Shown: positions 44,035 to 52,770, numbered from the stretch's first letter. The stretch is DNA of 64,000 nt from JBAZHE01 sp964547855 (GCA_964547855.1 CAZJPG010000002.1:49074-113073), one strand, 5' to 3'. Notes: a model not told the origin generated them from the sequence alone. Numbers and translations are program-made.

Positions 44035-44304
44035 TTATGCCGCCAACCTTTTGGTCAGCGAGGATTTTCTGCTGCCACTGTTCTTGGGAAGATTTTCTCT
44101 TCCCCATAAAGTGATCAGTTTGGCGCTGGGCGGTGCCGGGAAGTTGCCACTCATATCGTATTCCAGTACCGGACCGGTCAATGATTCGGCAAGTTCTTTA
44201 TAGAAGTTGTAGAAACGGCTGAATTTCCGAACACGCCTCACAAAAACATACTTTACTTTTTTTACCGTCTTTTTCTTTCCGGTAAGATCATCAAGTTTGA
44301 ACAC
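44035..44304 (-). CDS. Small basic protein, GTG start
   Basis: 89 residues, rich in Lys and Arg (KKKTVKKVKYVFVRRVRKFSRF, and a basic C-terminus KNSGSRKSSLTKR). No family recognised. GTG start at 44302-44304 with an SD GAGGAG eight bases before it. Follows the membrane protein at 44351 on the same strand by 46 bases, sharing its terminator. Could be a nucleic-acid-binding or ribosome-associated small protein; nothing beyond charge supports this. Confidence 0.5.
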   Translation of the reverse strand: MFKLDDLTGKKKTVKKVKYVFVRRVRKFSRFYNFYKELAESLTGPVLEYDMSGNFPAPPSAKLITLWGRENLPKNSGSRKSSLTKRLAA

Positions 44305-44350
44305 GTAATAGCTCCTCTCTGGGGATGTGATGTTTGAAATTAGCCAGCGG

Positions 44351-45253
44351 CTAAGTCTCGGCCTCTAATGCTTGTTTTGCGGATTTTTTGTTCCATATTT
44401 TCGCATCGATCGAAAGATTTATGAATAATCCGAGGATCATTGATGCCAGGCAACAGCAGAAGAATATCATGCCTTGCTCGAAATCGAGTATTTTCCAGAC
44501 ACAAACCGTCGGAAAAAGGACGGCAAAAAAGAAATAGAATGGATTTTGCCAGCACAGCATCGCATGGATAAACGCTGCGAATAAAGCTAGTAATCCTATT
44601 GTTAATCCGTATTTTCCGTCATCTTTGACCGTAATTAAAAAGATTAGCGTTAAGATGATGGTGACGGCCGAACTTATCGCCATTTTGATGTCTATTGCGC
44701 CCGGTTCAAGTTTGAACATTTTTTTCTTCATATTTCCAAAGTGCATCTCTTTTATGCTCCAGGAACTGAAAAAAAGAAAAGGCAGTCCAAAAAGAATGAC
44801 GATGAAAACCACCACTAATTTTGCAAAACCATCCAAGGTCGATCTATCCTCCGTTCTTTGTTTGTTAGATGATTCCAACCATTGGCCGCCGGCGAAGCTT
44901 ACTGAATCGTATTTGATGATTCTATCGGCTTTGAGGTTAAAGATTTTTCCGCTTATACCAAGGTATAGAAGATGGTCTTTGTATTTCAGTTTCTTTTTAG
45001 CGAAGAATGATGCCAATAATTTTTCTTTAGGGACATTGTTCGGCATATTTTTCGAATAGCCGTAGACCTTCCTCGTTTCGATGAGATTTCCATTCGATTC
45101 AACTACCGATTCCGGAGCGGAGGAGCAGATCGCGAAAATGTCATTGATTGGCCTGATGTCATATAGCGAAGATAAAGAATCTTCGTTGGTATCGGCGCTT
45201 ATCGATGCGCCGCCTAAGAACGTGAGAAAGACAATAATGAGGAGTTTTGGCAC
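44351..45253 (-). CDS. Multi-span membrane protein with signal peptide, GTG start
   Basis: 300 residues. Signal-peptide-like start (MPKLLIIVFLTFLGGASISA), an extracytoplasmic domain to about residue 140 (with LYDIRPINDIFAIC), then about six hydrophobic segments from residue 145 to 285. No family recognised. GTG at 45251-45253 with SD AAAGGAGG seven bases before. A promoter on the complement (TTGACA near 45316, 17 bases, TAAAAA) fits. Likely a stand-alone accessory unit with the small basic protein. Confidence 0.65.
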   Translation of the reverse strand: MPKLLIIVFLTFLGGASISADTNEDSLSSLYDIRPINDIFAICSSAPESVVESNGNLIETRKVYGYSKNMPNNVPKEKLLASFFAKKKLKYKDHLLYLGISGKIFNLKADRIIKYDSVSFAGGQWLESSNKQRTEDRSTLDGFAKLVVVFIVILFGLPFLFFSSWSIKEMHFGNMKKKMFKLEPGAIDIKMAISSAVTIILTLIFLITVKDDGKYGLTIGLLALFAAFIHAMLCWQNPFYFFFAVLFPTVCVWKILDFEQGMIFFCCCLASMILGLFINLSIDAKIWNKKSAKQALEAET

Positions 45254-45357
45254 AAAGCCTCCTTTGTTGATGTTTTGTAATGTACCGTTTGTTTTTTATC
45301 ATAAAACATCAAAATTGTCAATAGTATTAGCTGTTTTTCGAGAGTATTCCTTACCTA

Positions 45358-45386
45358 TTGACATATTTTGTATTTTATGCTATTAT
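45358..45386 (+). promoter_or_regulatory. Promoter of the small RNA candidate
   Basis: TTGACA (45358-45363), 17 bases ending in ATGC, TATTAT (45381-45386). Confidence 0.7.
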
Positions 45387-45392
45387 ATAATC

Positions 45393-45478
45393 ATAGAACA
45401 AAAAGTTCTTGTGACAAAAACCCTTGAGATAGTTCTCGATACAAAAAAGAGAATAAACTCAAGGGTTTTTCTTTTTTA
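45393..45478 (+). ncRNA. Candidate small RNA of about 85 nucleotides
   Basis: From a good promoter to an intrinsic terminator with no reading frame. First hairpin AGAAC-AAAAA-GTTCT; second is a 13-base perfect stem AAAAACCCTTGAG/CTCAAGGGTTTTT (45416-45428 with 45458-45470) with an inner TTCTC/GAGAA stem, ending in a T-rich tail. The rest of the gap to galE holds a second terminator (45498-45536) and an extended -10 (TGC TAGAAT) at about 45560. Confidence 0.6.
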
Positions 45479-45497
45479 AAAAACCGTTATAAACCCC

Positions 45498-45536
45498 AAA
45501 AAAGCCGACAAAACACCGTCCGGGCTTTTTTATTTT
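45498..45536 (+). terminator. Second terminator before galE
   Basis: AAAAAAGCC and GGCTTTTTT around an 11 to 13-base loop, then a T run. Confidence 0.8.
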
Positions 45537-45600
45537 GGATAATGGCGGGCGTCGATATTTTTTGCTAGAATATATAAACATAATTTAAAGCATTTATTGT

Positions 45601-46602
45601 ATGAAAATTTTAGTCACCGGCGGAGCCGGATATATAGGAAGTACGGTCTCAAGCGCACTGATCGACGCTGGGCATGAGCCGGTAATTCTAGACTCTTTGG
45701 TGAATGGCCGAGAAGAGTTCGTAAAAGATAGGATCTTTTATAAGGGAGACATCGCCGATCGCGGTGTCTTGGGATTGATAATGAAAGAACACCCGGAAAT
45801 AGACACTCTCATTCATTTCGCGGCTTTGATAGTCGTTCCTGAGTCGGAATCGGATCCTTATGGCTATTACAAGAATAATGTCTCAGCTTCTTTGGAGCTG
45901 TTCAAGAATTTTTCCGACCTGGGAGGTAAAAAGATAATTTTCAGTTCTTCGGCCTCTGTCTATGGCAATCCGGAAAAACAGGAAGTCGCCGAAGACAGTC
46001 AGTTATCACCGGAAAGTCCTTATGCTAGGACTAAGTATATGATGGAGATGGTCTTGTCCGATCTTTGTCGCGCTTATGACATGCAAGGCATCGCCCTTAG
46101 GTATTTTAATCCGATCGGGGCCGACCCAAAGATGCGCACTGGCGCCTATGTCAGTAACCCAAGCCATGTCTTAGGTAGACTTATCTCGGCCGCTTTGAAC
46201 GAGGGAGAGGTCTTTAAGATAACTGGGACCGATTGGCCGACACGCGATGGCTCTGGCATTCGCGACTATATTCATGTTTGGGATTTGGCCCAGGCTCATG
46301 TAAAGGCGCTATTGAATTTTGACAAGGCCTTTGATAAAACAGAAGATAAAGATTACTTAGCAATAAATCTTGGAACAGGCAAAGGGGTGACCGTTAAAGA
46401 GTTGGTTGCGGCCTTTGAGAAAGTGTTCGGTAAAGAGGTTCACAAAGAAGACGCGCCTAGCCGTCCAGGAGACGTGGCCGGAGCTTATGCTAGTTGTGAC
46501 AGAGCAAAGGAATTTATCGATTGGAAAGCGGAATTGTCCATCGAACAGGCCATCGCCGACGCTTTGAAATGGGAGGAAGCCAAAAAACAAATATTTAAAT
46601 AA
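45601..46602 (+). CDS. galE: UDP-glucose 4-epimerase
   Basis: 333 residues. Short-chain dehydrogenase fold with the NAD loop TGGAGYIGS (6-14), serine triad region FSSSASVYG, catalytic Tyr141 and Lys145 in YARTK, and ALRYFNPIGADP, GIRDYIHVWDLAQAH typical of GalE. Interconverts UDP-glucose and UDP-galactose for glycan synthesis. It stands alone in the accessory zone, with its own promoter. No SD. Confidence 0.95.
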   Translation: MKILVTGGAGYIGSTVSSALIDAGHEPVILDSLVNGREEFVKDRIFYKGDIADRGVLGLIMKEHPEIDTLIHFAALIVVPESESDPYGYYKNNVSASLELFKNFSDLGGKKIIFSSSASVYGNPEKQEVAEDSQLSPESPYARTKYMMEMVLSDLCRAYDMQGIALRYFNPIGADPKMRTGAYVSNPSHVLGRLISAALNEGEVFKITGTDWPTRDGSGIRDYIHVWDLAQAHVKALLNFDKAFDKTEDKDYLAINLGTGKGVTVKELVAAFEKVFGKEVHKEDAPSRPGDVAGAYASCDRAKEFIDWKAELSIEQAIADALKWEEAKKQIFK

Positions 46603-46625
46603 TCTATCAATAATATAAAATAGCT

Positions 46626-47753
46626 ATGATAGACGCACGAAAAACAATATTATTTTCTTCAAGTTTTTTTCTGATAGCCGTTATATTCTTTGCGGCCAAA
46701 TCTTATGTATATGAGGCCGAGGCTGATTTTACCGACCCAGATGCCTTTGAGATGACTAACCCGACCGAAAGCTGCACTTCTTGCGGTGAGGTATCGCTTA
46801 ATCTCTCCATTCCTTCTACCAGTTCTGGGGATGATGGTGGTAGTTCTGGCTCAGGAGACGATGGTGGCGGCAGTTCTGGAGGCACTAGCGGCGGTAGCAG
46901 TGGTGGAAGTTCTGGCGGCAGTAGCGGTGGAAGCAGTGGTGGTAGTTCTGGCGGCAGTAGCGGTGGAAGCAGCGGTGGTAGTTCTGGAGGTAGTAGTGGC
47001 GGAGGTGGAGGATTAGGGTCAGCTACGCCAATAGTCACTACCAAGGCGACCACCACTAAAGCAACCACTAGCCAGGAGACTTCCTTGGGCGAGGAAAATA
47101 AATTAGGACAAGAAGAAGTAAAAACAGATGAGTCTTTAGCGGGACAAAAGACATCTGTCCCAGCGGTCAAAAGTTTGTTCGGATTAGATAAAGATTTAGT
47201 CGAGACCATAAGTTCTAGCGAGTCGAAGACCGTCTCTGGCCATTCGACAAGAGTGCAGTTTAGTGGGGTCAATGAAAAATTATATAATAAAATAGTCGCC
47301 AATCCTTCTTTGGTCGAAGAAAGCGTCAAGATAACCGTGGCCTATTTTATAGAGTTCGGGACCCCGACGACCTTAAGTCTTGGTTCTGGCGAAAGAGCCG
47401 GTGTGGTCAATTCTTATATATCCGCCTTTGGTCGAATACCAGGCGCTGATACCGACTGGCAAGACGTGGTCAAGATCGCCAATGGACGTTGGCCAGCGGA
47501 AAAGAGTGCTACAGCCGAATCCAAAGCGGCAGCGCAATTCAAGAAAATATATTTGAGAGCCGCTAATATGAATGACCCTCACGACAATGCGGCCGTCACG
47601 GTCATGGCTTACGGCTTGAGGCCGGCCAATAGGAATTTGAATAGCGAAAAGGCAGCCATTCTGTCATTCAAATATATATACAAAAAATATCCGAGTACGG
47701 CCGATGAGTGGGACGTCGTCAGGGCTATCGCTTATTCCGGCGCTAAAAGATAA
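46626..47753 (+). CDS. Exported protein with Gly/Ser repeat tract
   Basis: 375 residues: signal anchor 5-25, an acidic N-terminus with C-T-S-C-G, a Gly/Ser tract (about residues 65-130, repeat GGSSGGS), a Thr-rich linker, then a C-terminal domain at 180-375 (VANPSLVEESVKITVAYFIEF, SYISAFGRIPGADTDWQDVV, NAAVTVMAYGLRPANRNLNS). This last region is a repeat domain seen in Patescibacteria surface proteins, resembling DUF4214-like helical units. Starts 24 bases after galE. Surface display is likely; function unknown. Confidence 0.75.
   Translation: MIDARKTILFSSSFFLIAVIFFAAKSYVYEAEADFTDPDAFEMTNPTESCTSCGEVSLNLSIPSTSSGDDGGSSGSGDDGGGSSGGTSGGSSGGSSGGSSGGSSGGSSGGSSGGSSGGSSGGSSGGGGGLGSATPIVTTKATTTKATTSQETSLGEENKLGQEEVKTDESLAGQKTSVPAVKSLFGLDKDLVETISSSESKTVSGHSTRVQFSGVNEKLYNKIVANPSLVEESVKITVAYFIEFGTPTTLSLGSGERAGVVNSYISAFGRIPGADTDWQDVVKIANGRWPAEKSATAESKAAAQFKKIYLRAANMNDPHDNAAVTVMAYGLRPANRNLNSEKAAILSFKYIYKKYPSTADEWDVVRAIAYSGAKR
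46828..47008 (+). repeat. Gly/Ser-coding tandem repeat tract
   Basis: In-frame repeats of about nine to eighteen bases (GGTGGAAGC-, GGCGGTAGT-type) coding Gly-Gly-Ser-Ser, with mixed codons. Copy number may vary between strains by slippage. Confidence 0.8.
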
Positions 47754-47770
47754 AGTTTTCTCGATATAAA

Positions 47771-47807
47771 AATCCCGGCACCTATTTGGTGTCGGGATCG
47801 TTTTTTT
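47771..47807 (+). terminator. Terminator, possibly bidirectional
   Basis: ATCCCGGCACC and GGTGTCGGGAT, T run on the plus side and A-rich on the other. Serves the convergent genes at 46626 and 47810. Confidence 0.88.
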
Positions 47808-47809
47808 GT

Positions 47810-48778
47810 TTAATCTGGATGATCAGGAAAATTGTCCAGCGGAATGACGACGCGATTAGTGTAGTCCCAGTCTTCGAAAAGACTGTCGGCGCCGATCGTA
47901 ACAACTCCGTTGTTGGCGATCATCTTTGTGATGTCGGGTAAAAAAGACATGGGGATCATACCAGTGTCACATTGTGCATAGGCCCAGATCGAGGTACTGT
48001 CTCGTCTATTTTCCATAGCCACGTAGCCATACAACGCTCCGTTCTTGTAGAGCGTCGGAGTGGACAGGCTCGAGCCATAGCAACGTATGGAGTAAGTCGA
48101 TTTTTCCGTCCACTTTCCTGTCGGCAATCCTCTTAGCTCGAAGAAGAATTTTATTCCATCCGATTCGAAGAATACCAAGTTCAGAGTGTCTCTCGAGCTC
48201 GTAGTCAGATCGACAGTGTCTAAGGCCGAAAATGATCGGTCATAGATATTAAAGCTCAATTGAACGAACGGCCAGGCCTGGATATGCCAGAAGCTGACTA
48301 GGACTTCATACTTGTAGCCCTTCGGCACTTTGACGACCGTTGTGGCACATTTGCCATCGACCACCGGGAAGTTGAAATCGAGCGTATCCTTGTTGTCTTC
48401 GTCCAAAGGGGCGAATTGCAAGGTAACGGCATTGATCACACTTATCCGATAATCTCGCAGGTCCTTCAATTTGTCGATACTGATGGCCGTCTTTCTTAGA
48501 CCACCTTTGACCATTTCGATCTGACCGTTGGAGATGTCTATCAAGAATTTGATCTCCGCCGAATCGACCGCTTTGGTCGTGTCGCCGAGAGTGTCGATGA
48601 TTATTCTGGTCTTGATAGTGTCTTTGTATGGGTCGTTCTCGGTCCGGTTTTTGATGACATCATGGGTCACAGAATCTTTTGGTGAATATGAGGCCTCGTC
48701 ACTGGAAACTGGATTAAAACGGCTGCAGTTTTGAAGACCTGTCAGTAAAAGAATCAACATTAACATCTTTTTAGCCAT
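47810..48778 (-). CDS. Lipoprotein paralog 1 (tandem pair)
   Basis: 322 residues. Signal peptide with Cys18 as the likely lipid-bearing residue (LLTGLQNC, an N before the Cys is unusual). Mature part beta-rich, no recognised family. Residues 35-225 are identical in protein sequence to the paralog at 48938, while both ends differ. The lipoprotein at 50132 shares ALDTVDLTTSSRDTLNLVF-type segments. SD AGGAGC before ATG 48778. A promoter on the complement (TTGACA, 17 or 18 bases, TTAAAT) fits. Anchored to the membrane. Confidence 0.78.
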   Translation of the reverse strand: MAKKMLMLILLLTGLQNCSRFNPVSSDEASYSPKDSVTHDVIKNRTENDPYKDTIKTRIIIDTLGDTTKAVDSAEIKFLIDISNGQIEMVKGGLRKTAISIDKLKDLRDYRISVINAVTLQFAPLDEDNKDTLDFNFPVVDGKCATTVVKVPKGYKYEVLVSFWHIQAWPFVQLSFNIYDRSFSALDTVDLTTSSRDTLNLVFFESDGIKFFFELRGLPTGKWTEKSTYSIRCYGSSLSTPTLYKNGALYGYVAMENRRDSTSIWAYAQCDTGMIPMSFLPDITKMIANNGVVTIGADSLFEDWDYTNRVVIPLDNFPDHPD

Positions 48779-48881
48779 GAGTGGCTCCTGTTCTTCGACG
48801 ATATTCGATTAAATTGTTTGAAAGAACTGTAATTATTGATTTAATCATTTTTACGCCTCTTCTGTCAAACGTCTTTTAAAT

Positions 48882-48914
48882 AAAAATACCCAGCGCTTGT
48901 TAGCGTTGGGTATT
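48882..48914 (-). terminator. Terminator of lipoprotein paralog 2
   Basis: AATACCCAGCGC and GCGTTGGGTATT around a six-base loop, T run on the complement. Confidence 0.85.
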
Positions 48915-48937
48915 AACAAAAAGAACATGCCTGTTAG

Positions 48938-49912
48938 TTAATTGGCTCTCTCGCGCCTGGGGGCGTCGTCTATGGATATATCTTCATGGTTAGTATAATC
49001 TTTCCCCGCAAAAATGCTATCAGGATTGATCGTTACTATGCCGTTATTACCTATCATCTTTGTGATGTCCGGCAAAATAGAGACAATAACTGTTCCGGTG
49101 TCACATTCCAGATACATCCATATAGAACTGCTGTCTTTCCGGTTTTGCATGGCGAAGTATCCGAACAACGATCCATTTTTGTAAAGCGTTGGCGTCGCTA
49201 GCGTAGAGTAATAACCTCGAGCCGAATACTCCGAGCCTTCCGTCCACTTTCCTGTCGGTAATCCTCTTAGCTCGAAGAAGAATTTTATTCCATCCGATTC
49301 GAAGAATACCAAGTTCAGAGTGTCTCTCGAGCTCGTAGTCAGATCGACAGTGTCTAAGGCCGAAAATGATCGGTCATAGATATTAAAGCTCAATTGAACG
49401 AACGGCCAGGCCTGGATATGCCAGAAGCTGACTAGGACTTCATACTTATAGCCCTTCGGCACTTTGACGACCGTCGTGGCGCATTTGCCATCGACCACTG
49501 GGAAGTTGAAATCGAGCGTATCCTTGTTGTCTTCGTCCAAGGGGGCGAATTGCAAGGTGACGGCATTGATCACACTTATCCGATAATCTCGCAGATCCTT
49601 CAACTTGTCGATACTGATGGCTGTCTTCCTTAGACCACCTTTGACCATTTCGATCTGACCATTGGAGATGTCTATCAAGAATTTGATCTCCGCCGAATCG
49701 ACCGCTTTGGTCGTATCACCGAGAGTGTCGATGATTATTCTGGTTTTAATAGTGTCTTTGTACGGGTCGTTCTCGGTCCGGTTTTTGATGACGTCATGAG
49801 TTACGGAATCTTGAGGGGAGTATGGAACATCTTCGCTTGAGACTGGGTTGAAACGGCTGCAGTTTTGAAGACCTACCAGCAAAAAAATCAACATTAACAT
49901 CTTTTTAGCCAT
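48938..49912 (-). CDS. Lipoprotein paralog 2 (tandem pair)
   Basis: 324 residues from ATG 49912; the long open frame to 49987 adds 25 residues upstream of the signal peptide and is not needed. Start MAKKMLMLIFLLVGLQNC with the same lipobox as paralog 1. Residues 35-225 are identical to paralog 1 with only silent DNA changes; the C-terminal quarter shares the same layout with many substitutions. SD CAGGAGCC before ATG and a promoter-like TTGACA...TTAAAT upstream match those of paralog 1, so the promoter was duplicated with the gene. Confidence 0.8.
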   Translation of the reverse strand: MAKKMLMLIFLLVGLQNCSRFNPVSSEDVPYSPQDSVTHDVIKNRTENDPYKDTIKTRIIIDTLGDTTKAVDSAEIKFLIDISNGQIEMVKGGLRKTAISIDKLKDLRDYRISVINAVTLQFAPLDEDNKDTLDFNFPVVDGKCATTVVKVPKGYKYEVLVSFWHIQAWPFVQLSFNIYDRSFSALDTVDLTTSSRDTLNLVFFESDGIKFFFELRGLPTGKWTEGSEYSARGYYSTLATPTLYKNGSLFGYFAMQNRKDSSSIWMYLECDTGTVIVSILPDITKMIGNNGIVTINPDSIFAGKDYTNHEDISIDDAPRRERAN

Positions 49913-50131
49913 GAGTGGCTCCTGTTCTATATTGCATTGGTTTGTGTGTCTTTGGTTTAAAAGGGCGATAGTTGTTAATTTAATCATTTTACCGTATTTG
50001 TGTCAATTATCTTTGACAAAAAAGGTCAATAATGCTTAACTTAATTATTGCAGGACAGCAGTTTTGCAATGGCACATTTCAAATAAAATATAGACTATTA
50101 AAGAACATAAAACTATTCCAAAGGAGCTATA

Positions 50132-51352
50132 ATGTCCAGATTATTAACGTTACTGTCAGTGGTCTTTTGCCTGGGGCTTGCCATTAATTGCGCAAATCAA
50201 AATCCGAGTCCTACTGGACCAGGCGATGCCACCGAGAAGAAGGATGACCAGAAGACCGATCCCAACACCGCGAATAAATCCACGATAGATACTTTGATCA
50301 TCGACGGAGATTCAAGCGATTTGGGCGATCTGTATTTCGAATTCGATTTCAGTGAGATGTTGGAGGAGCTTGGTGACACGAGCAAGACCTTGAAAAAAGC
50401 GCTTGCGAATAACCGCTCCGGTCAGTTGATCTACAAGATCAAGCATCTTTCCAGGTTCGATTTCACTGCCACTAATGCGGCCAATGCTTCAGTGAGCTCA
50501 AGCTATCCGATCGATTCGACCGGCAAATGTTCGGTCAATATCATAAAGATAGCTCGCGGCTCTGTGTATTACATTTATGCTGGTTTTTCCGGTGTAACGA
50601 TGTGTCCTTGGTCTTTAAATGATTCATCCTATAGCCTGTCCAATGAATATTTCTTCGCACGTGATACGGTCGATTTAAAAACCAAATCAAAAGATACTCT
50701 TAGATTGGTTTTGCGGGAGAATCATAACACTAAGTACTTCGTAAGTATCGAGAAACCCGTCGGTAAATATACCGACGGAAAGAAGTATTCGGTCGTCGAG
50801 TCTTGGAATAAAGGCGCGGAAGTAAAGGCGCTCTATTCCGGCGGAAAGCTGAAGCACCGTATCTATTGCCAAAATAGCGATACACTAGCTCAATTCACTT
50901 TAAGCGATGACACAGGAAAAGTGACTTTTCCTTTCTCCTTCGACATCAATACGGTCATCGACGACGATGTGATAGAGTGCTTGGCCAAGGGCGGCAGTAG
51001 CAATAATGACGACACTATTGGAGGAGTCTTTGTCAGTGATATCCAGTTCGAATATCAAATACCGTTAAAGACGACCAAGATAGAGCCCAAGGATGGTGGC
51101 ATCGCCATGTATTTTAATCGCATTGGAAGGATGTATGTCGGAAGTTCTACTTTATTCAGGGTCGAACTTGGCAGAGACACTACCAATCTTGTGAAGAAAG
51201 CCGATATCAAAGAGCTTGACGGCTGTATTCATTGGAAGCCGGCCAGTGCCCTGAAAGCCGGGTCTTATTCATTGAAGGCTCAAAAATTCCTCGATGAATA
51301 TGGTAATGAATCACCACTGGTTCAGGATACATTGGTTTTGAGTGGTCTTTGA
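50132..51352 (+). CDS. Third member of the lipoprotein family, with Ig-like tail
   Basis: 406 residues. Signal peptide with lipobox LAINC, then TGPGD as in the lipoprotein at 22730. Residues of about 175-280 align with paralogs 1 and 2: ARDTVDLKTKSKDTLRLVL, VGKYTDGKKYSV, DTGKVTFPFSFDINTVI. The C-terminal 95 residues form a separate beta-sandwich like SbsA/Big_5 Ig-like domains (TKIEPKDGGIAMYFNRI, KAGSYSLKAQKFLDEYGN). SD AAAGGAGC seven bases before ATG. Divergent from the tandem pair. Confidence 0.78.
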   Translation: MSRLLTLLSVVFCLGLAINCANQNPSPTGPGDATEKKDDQKTDPNTANKSTIDTLIIDGDSSDLGDLYFEFDFSEMLEELGDTSKTLKKALANNRSGQLIYKIKHLSRFDFTATNAANASVSSSYPIDSTGKCSVNIIKIARGSVYYIYAGFSGVTMCPWSLNDSSYSLSNEYFFARDTVDLKTKSKDTLRLVLRENHNTKYFVSIEKPVGKYTDGKKYSVVESWNKGAEVKALYSGGKLKHRIYCQNSDTLAQFTLSDDTGKVTFPFSFDINTVIDDDVIECLAKGGSSNNDDTIGGVFVSDIQFEYQIPLKTTKIEPKDGGIAMYFNRIGRMYVGSSTLFRVELGRDTTNLVKKADIKELDGCIHWKPASALKAGSYSLKAQKFLDEYGNESPLVQDTLVLSGL

Positions 51353-51363
51353 TAGTTTTTAAG

Positions 51364-51405
51364 GCCCGGAGCGCGATAAATATCGCGTCATCCGGGTTTT
51401 TATTT
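51364..51405 (+). terminator. Terminator of the third lipoprotein
   Basis: CCCGGA-CGCGATA pairs with TATCGCG-TCCGGG, then a T run. Confidence 0.9.
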
Positions 51406-51410
51406 TATAT

Positions 51411-51440
51411 TGACAAAATTAATAAATGGTTGTAATTTTT
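51411..51440 (+). promoter_or_regulatory. Promoter of the polybasic protein gene
   Basis: TTGACA, 17 bases, TAATTT, directly after the previous terminator. Confidence 0.55.
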
Positions 51441-51507
51441 ATAGTTAATCGTTCTTTCAAAAATAGTTAACATTTTTCGAAGATAAAACCAAAATACCGA
51501 GGGGAAA

Positions 51508-52650
51508 ATGGAAGAAATTATCAAGAAGAAGCCGTATGTACGAAAAAGGCTGCCCGTCAAAAAGCTTATGAGGCGTTTTTGGGAGGTGGCCAAGGGCTTA
51601 GGACTTGATGTTCCCGCGTTGAGGAAGGAAGCATATGACATTTGCCGCATGAACGTTTCGGAACAGGAAAGAAGTTTGTGGCCGGAAGATCCTTCTGTTT
51701 GCAGGGGGTTCCATGATAGGTTTTTCTATTATCCGGTCAGAGAACGGCCAGGCAGACCTCCAGCAAAAAAAGAGGTCGATATAGTCATAAAGGAGATTTC
51801 ACAGAGCGAAAAGAAAAAGACAAAGAAAAAGACGAAAACAAGGAAAAAGAGAAAAAAGAAAGACGTCAAAGTCGTGGTTGAAAAAAAGAGGATGCGCAAG
51901 AGTTCCAAGTTTTTGTCGTTCGTCGATCGCAAAGAAGCAGCTCCTGTCATAGACCTTAAATTGCCCCCGGAAGGCGAAAGAAAAAGTCAGACACTTATCG
52001 AGAGAGGCGCTTTTTCCTTTTGGTCGGCAAAAAACATGACTGATGATCTGTACGCCGCCAAAAAGAGGATCGATTTGGCTCGCAACCCTGATCTCTGTCA
52101 TAGTAAATACGTTAGCGACTTGGATATCTCGATCAAATTGAACATGAGGCCAAGCGCCAATTTGCCAAGCGTTTTTTCCGGCACTAGAAGTATTAAGTCA
52201 GAGAGATGGGAAAGCGTCTTTATCGTCGAATGGGTCCATGAGAGATATTTAAATCTTAATATCTTGCACAGCGATCCTGAGTTGATCGACATGTTCTCTT
52301 TGGTCCTTGGTTTTTTTCCTCATAGCTGGTGCTACGAGGATTTTCTGGGAATGTTGACTTTTAAATGGGATTTCAAACATCGCGATCAAGATTCGGCAAC
52401 GGTCAAGGCATTCGTCATTGAGGCCGAAGAAGCTCTTCTTAAGGCAATAGAGGAGGACAGTGGCGGAATGATCTTGCCGTCAAAGCCAAAGTCGCGAAGA
52501 CCCAGAAAAAAAGAACCACAACCGTCAAACGCCAAAAAACGTCGAGGAAAGAAAGCTAAAAGTTTCGTCGATGTCGTCGCGTTCAAAGAAGAGGATGTGG
52601 AAGCTGAAGTGAATAATTTTTTCGAGACAGTGGCAGAGATGATTATTTGA
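51508..52650 (+). CDS. Lysine-rich protein of unknown function
   Basis: 380 residues, no signal peptide. Three basic low-complexity runs: about residues 5-28, 91-133 (alternating Lys, Thr and Arg, nearly pure positive charge) and 325-355 (RRPRKKEPQPSNAKKRRGKK). Between them lies a folded-looking region (145-320) rich in Trp and Phe with WESVFIVEWVHERYLNLNIL and HSWCYEDFLGMLTF. The tails suggest nucleic-acid or ribosome binding; no family recognised. Own promoter and terminator; the sequence before ATG is GAGGGGAAA, a weak SD. Confidence 0.65.
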   Translation: MEEIIKKKPYVRKRLPVKKLMRRFWEVAKGLGLDVPALRKEAYDICRMNVSEQERSLWPEDPSVCRGFHDRFFYYPVRERPGRPPAKKEVDIVIKEISQSEKKKTKKKTKTRKKRKKKDVKVVVEKKRMRKSSKFLSFVDRKEAAPVIDLKLPPEGERKSQTLIERGAFSFWSAKNMTDDLYAAKKRIDLARNPDLCHSKYVSDLDISIKLNMRPSANLPSVFSGTRSIKSERWESVFIVEWVHERYLNLNILHSDPELIDMFSLVLGFFPHSWCYEDFLGMLTFKWDFKHRDQDSATVKAFVIEAEEALLKAIEEDSGGMILPSKPKSRRPRKKEPQPSNAKKRRGKKAKSFVDVVAFKEEDVEAEVNNFFETVAEMII

Positions 52651-52666
52651 CCTGTTGAGAAGTAAT

Positions 52667-52699
52667 GACCGGCGTCGCGAAATGCGCCGGTCTTTTTTA
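52667..52699 (+). terminator. Terminator of the lysine-rich protein gene
   Basis: GACCGGCG and CGCCGGTC around a ten-base loop, then a T run. Confidence 0.9.
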
Positions 52700-52770
52700 T
52701 CGGATTCCCCGTATTTATTGGCTATAAAAGTAAAAAAGCATCGCATTGTTGATCTATAAAAAAACATCCT

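Noticed and set aside
46703..47329. 208-residue complement frame with PPLLPP repeats
   Set aside because: It is the antisense of the Gly/Ser repeat tract.
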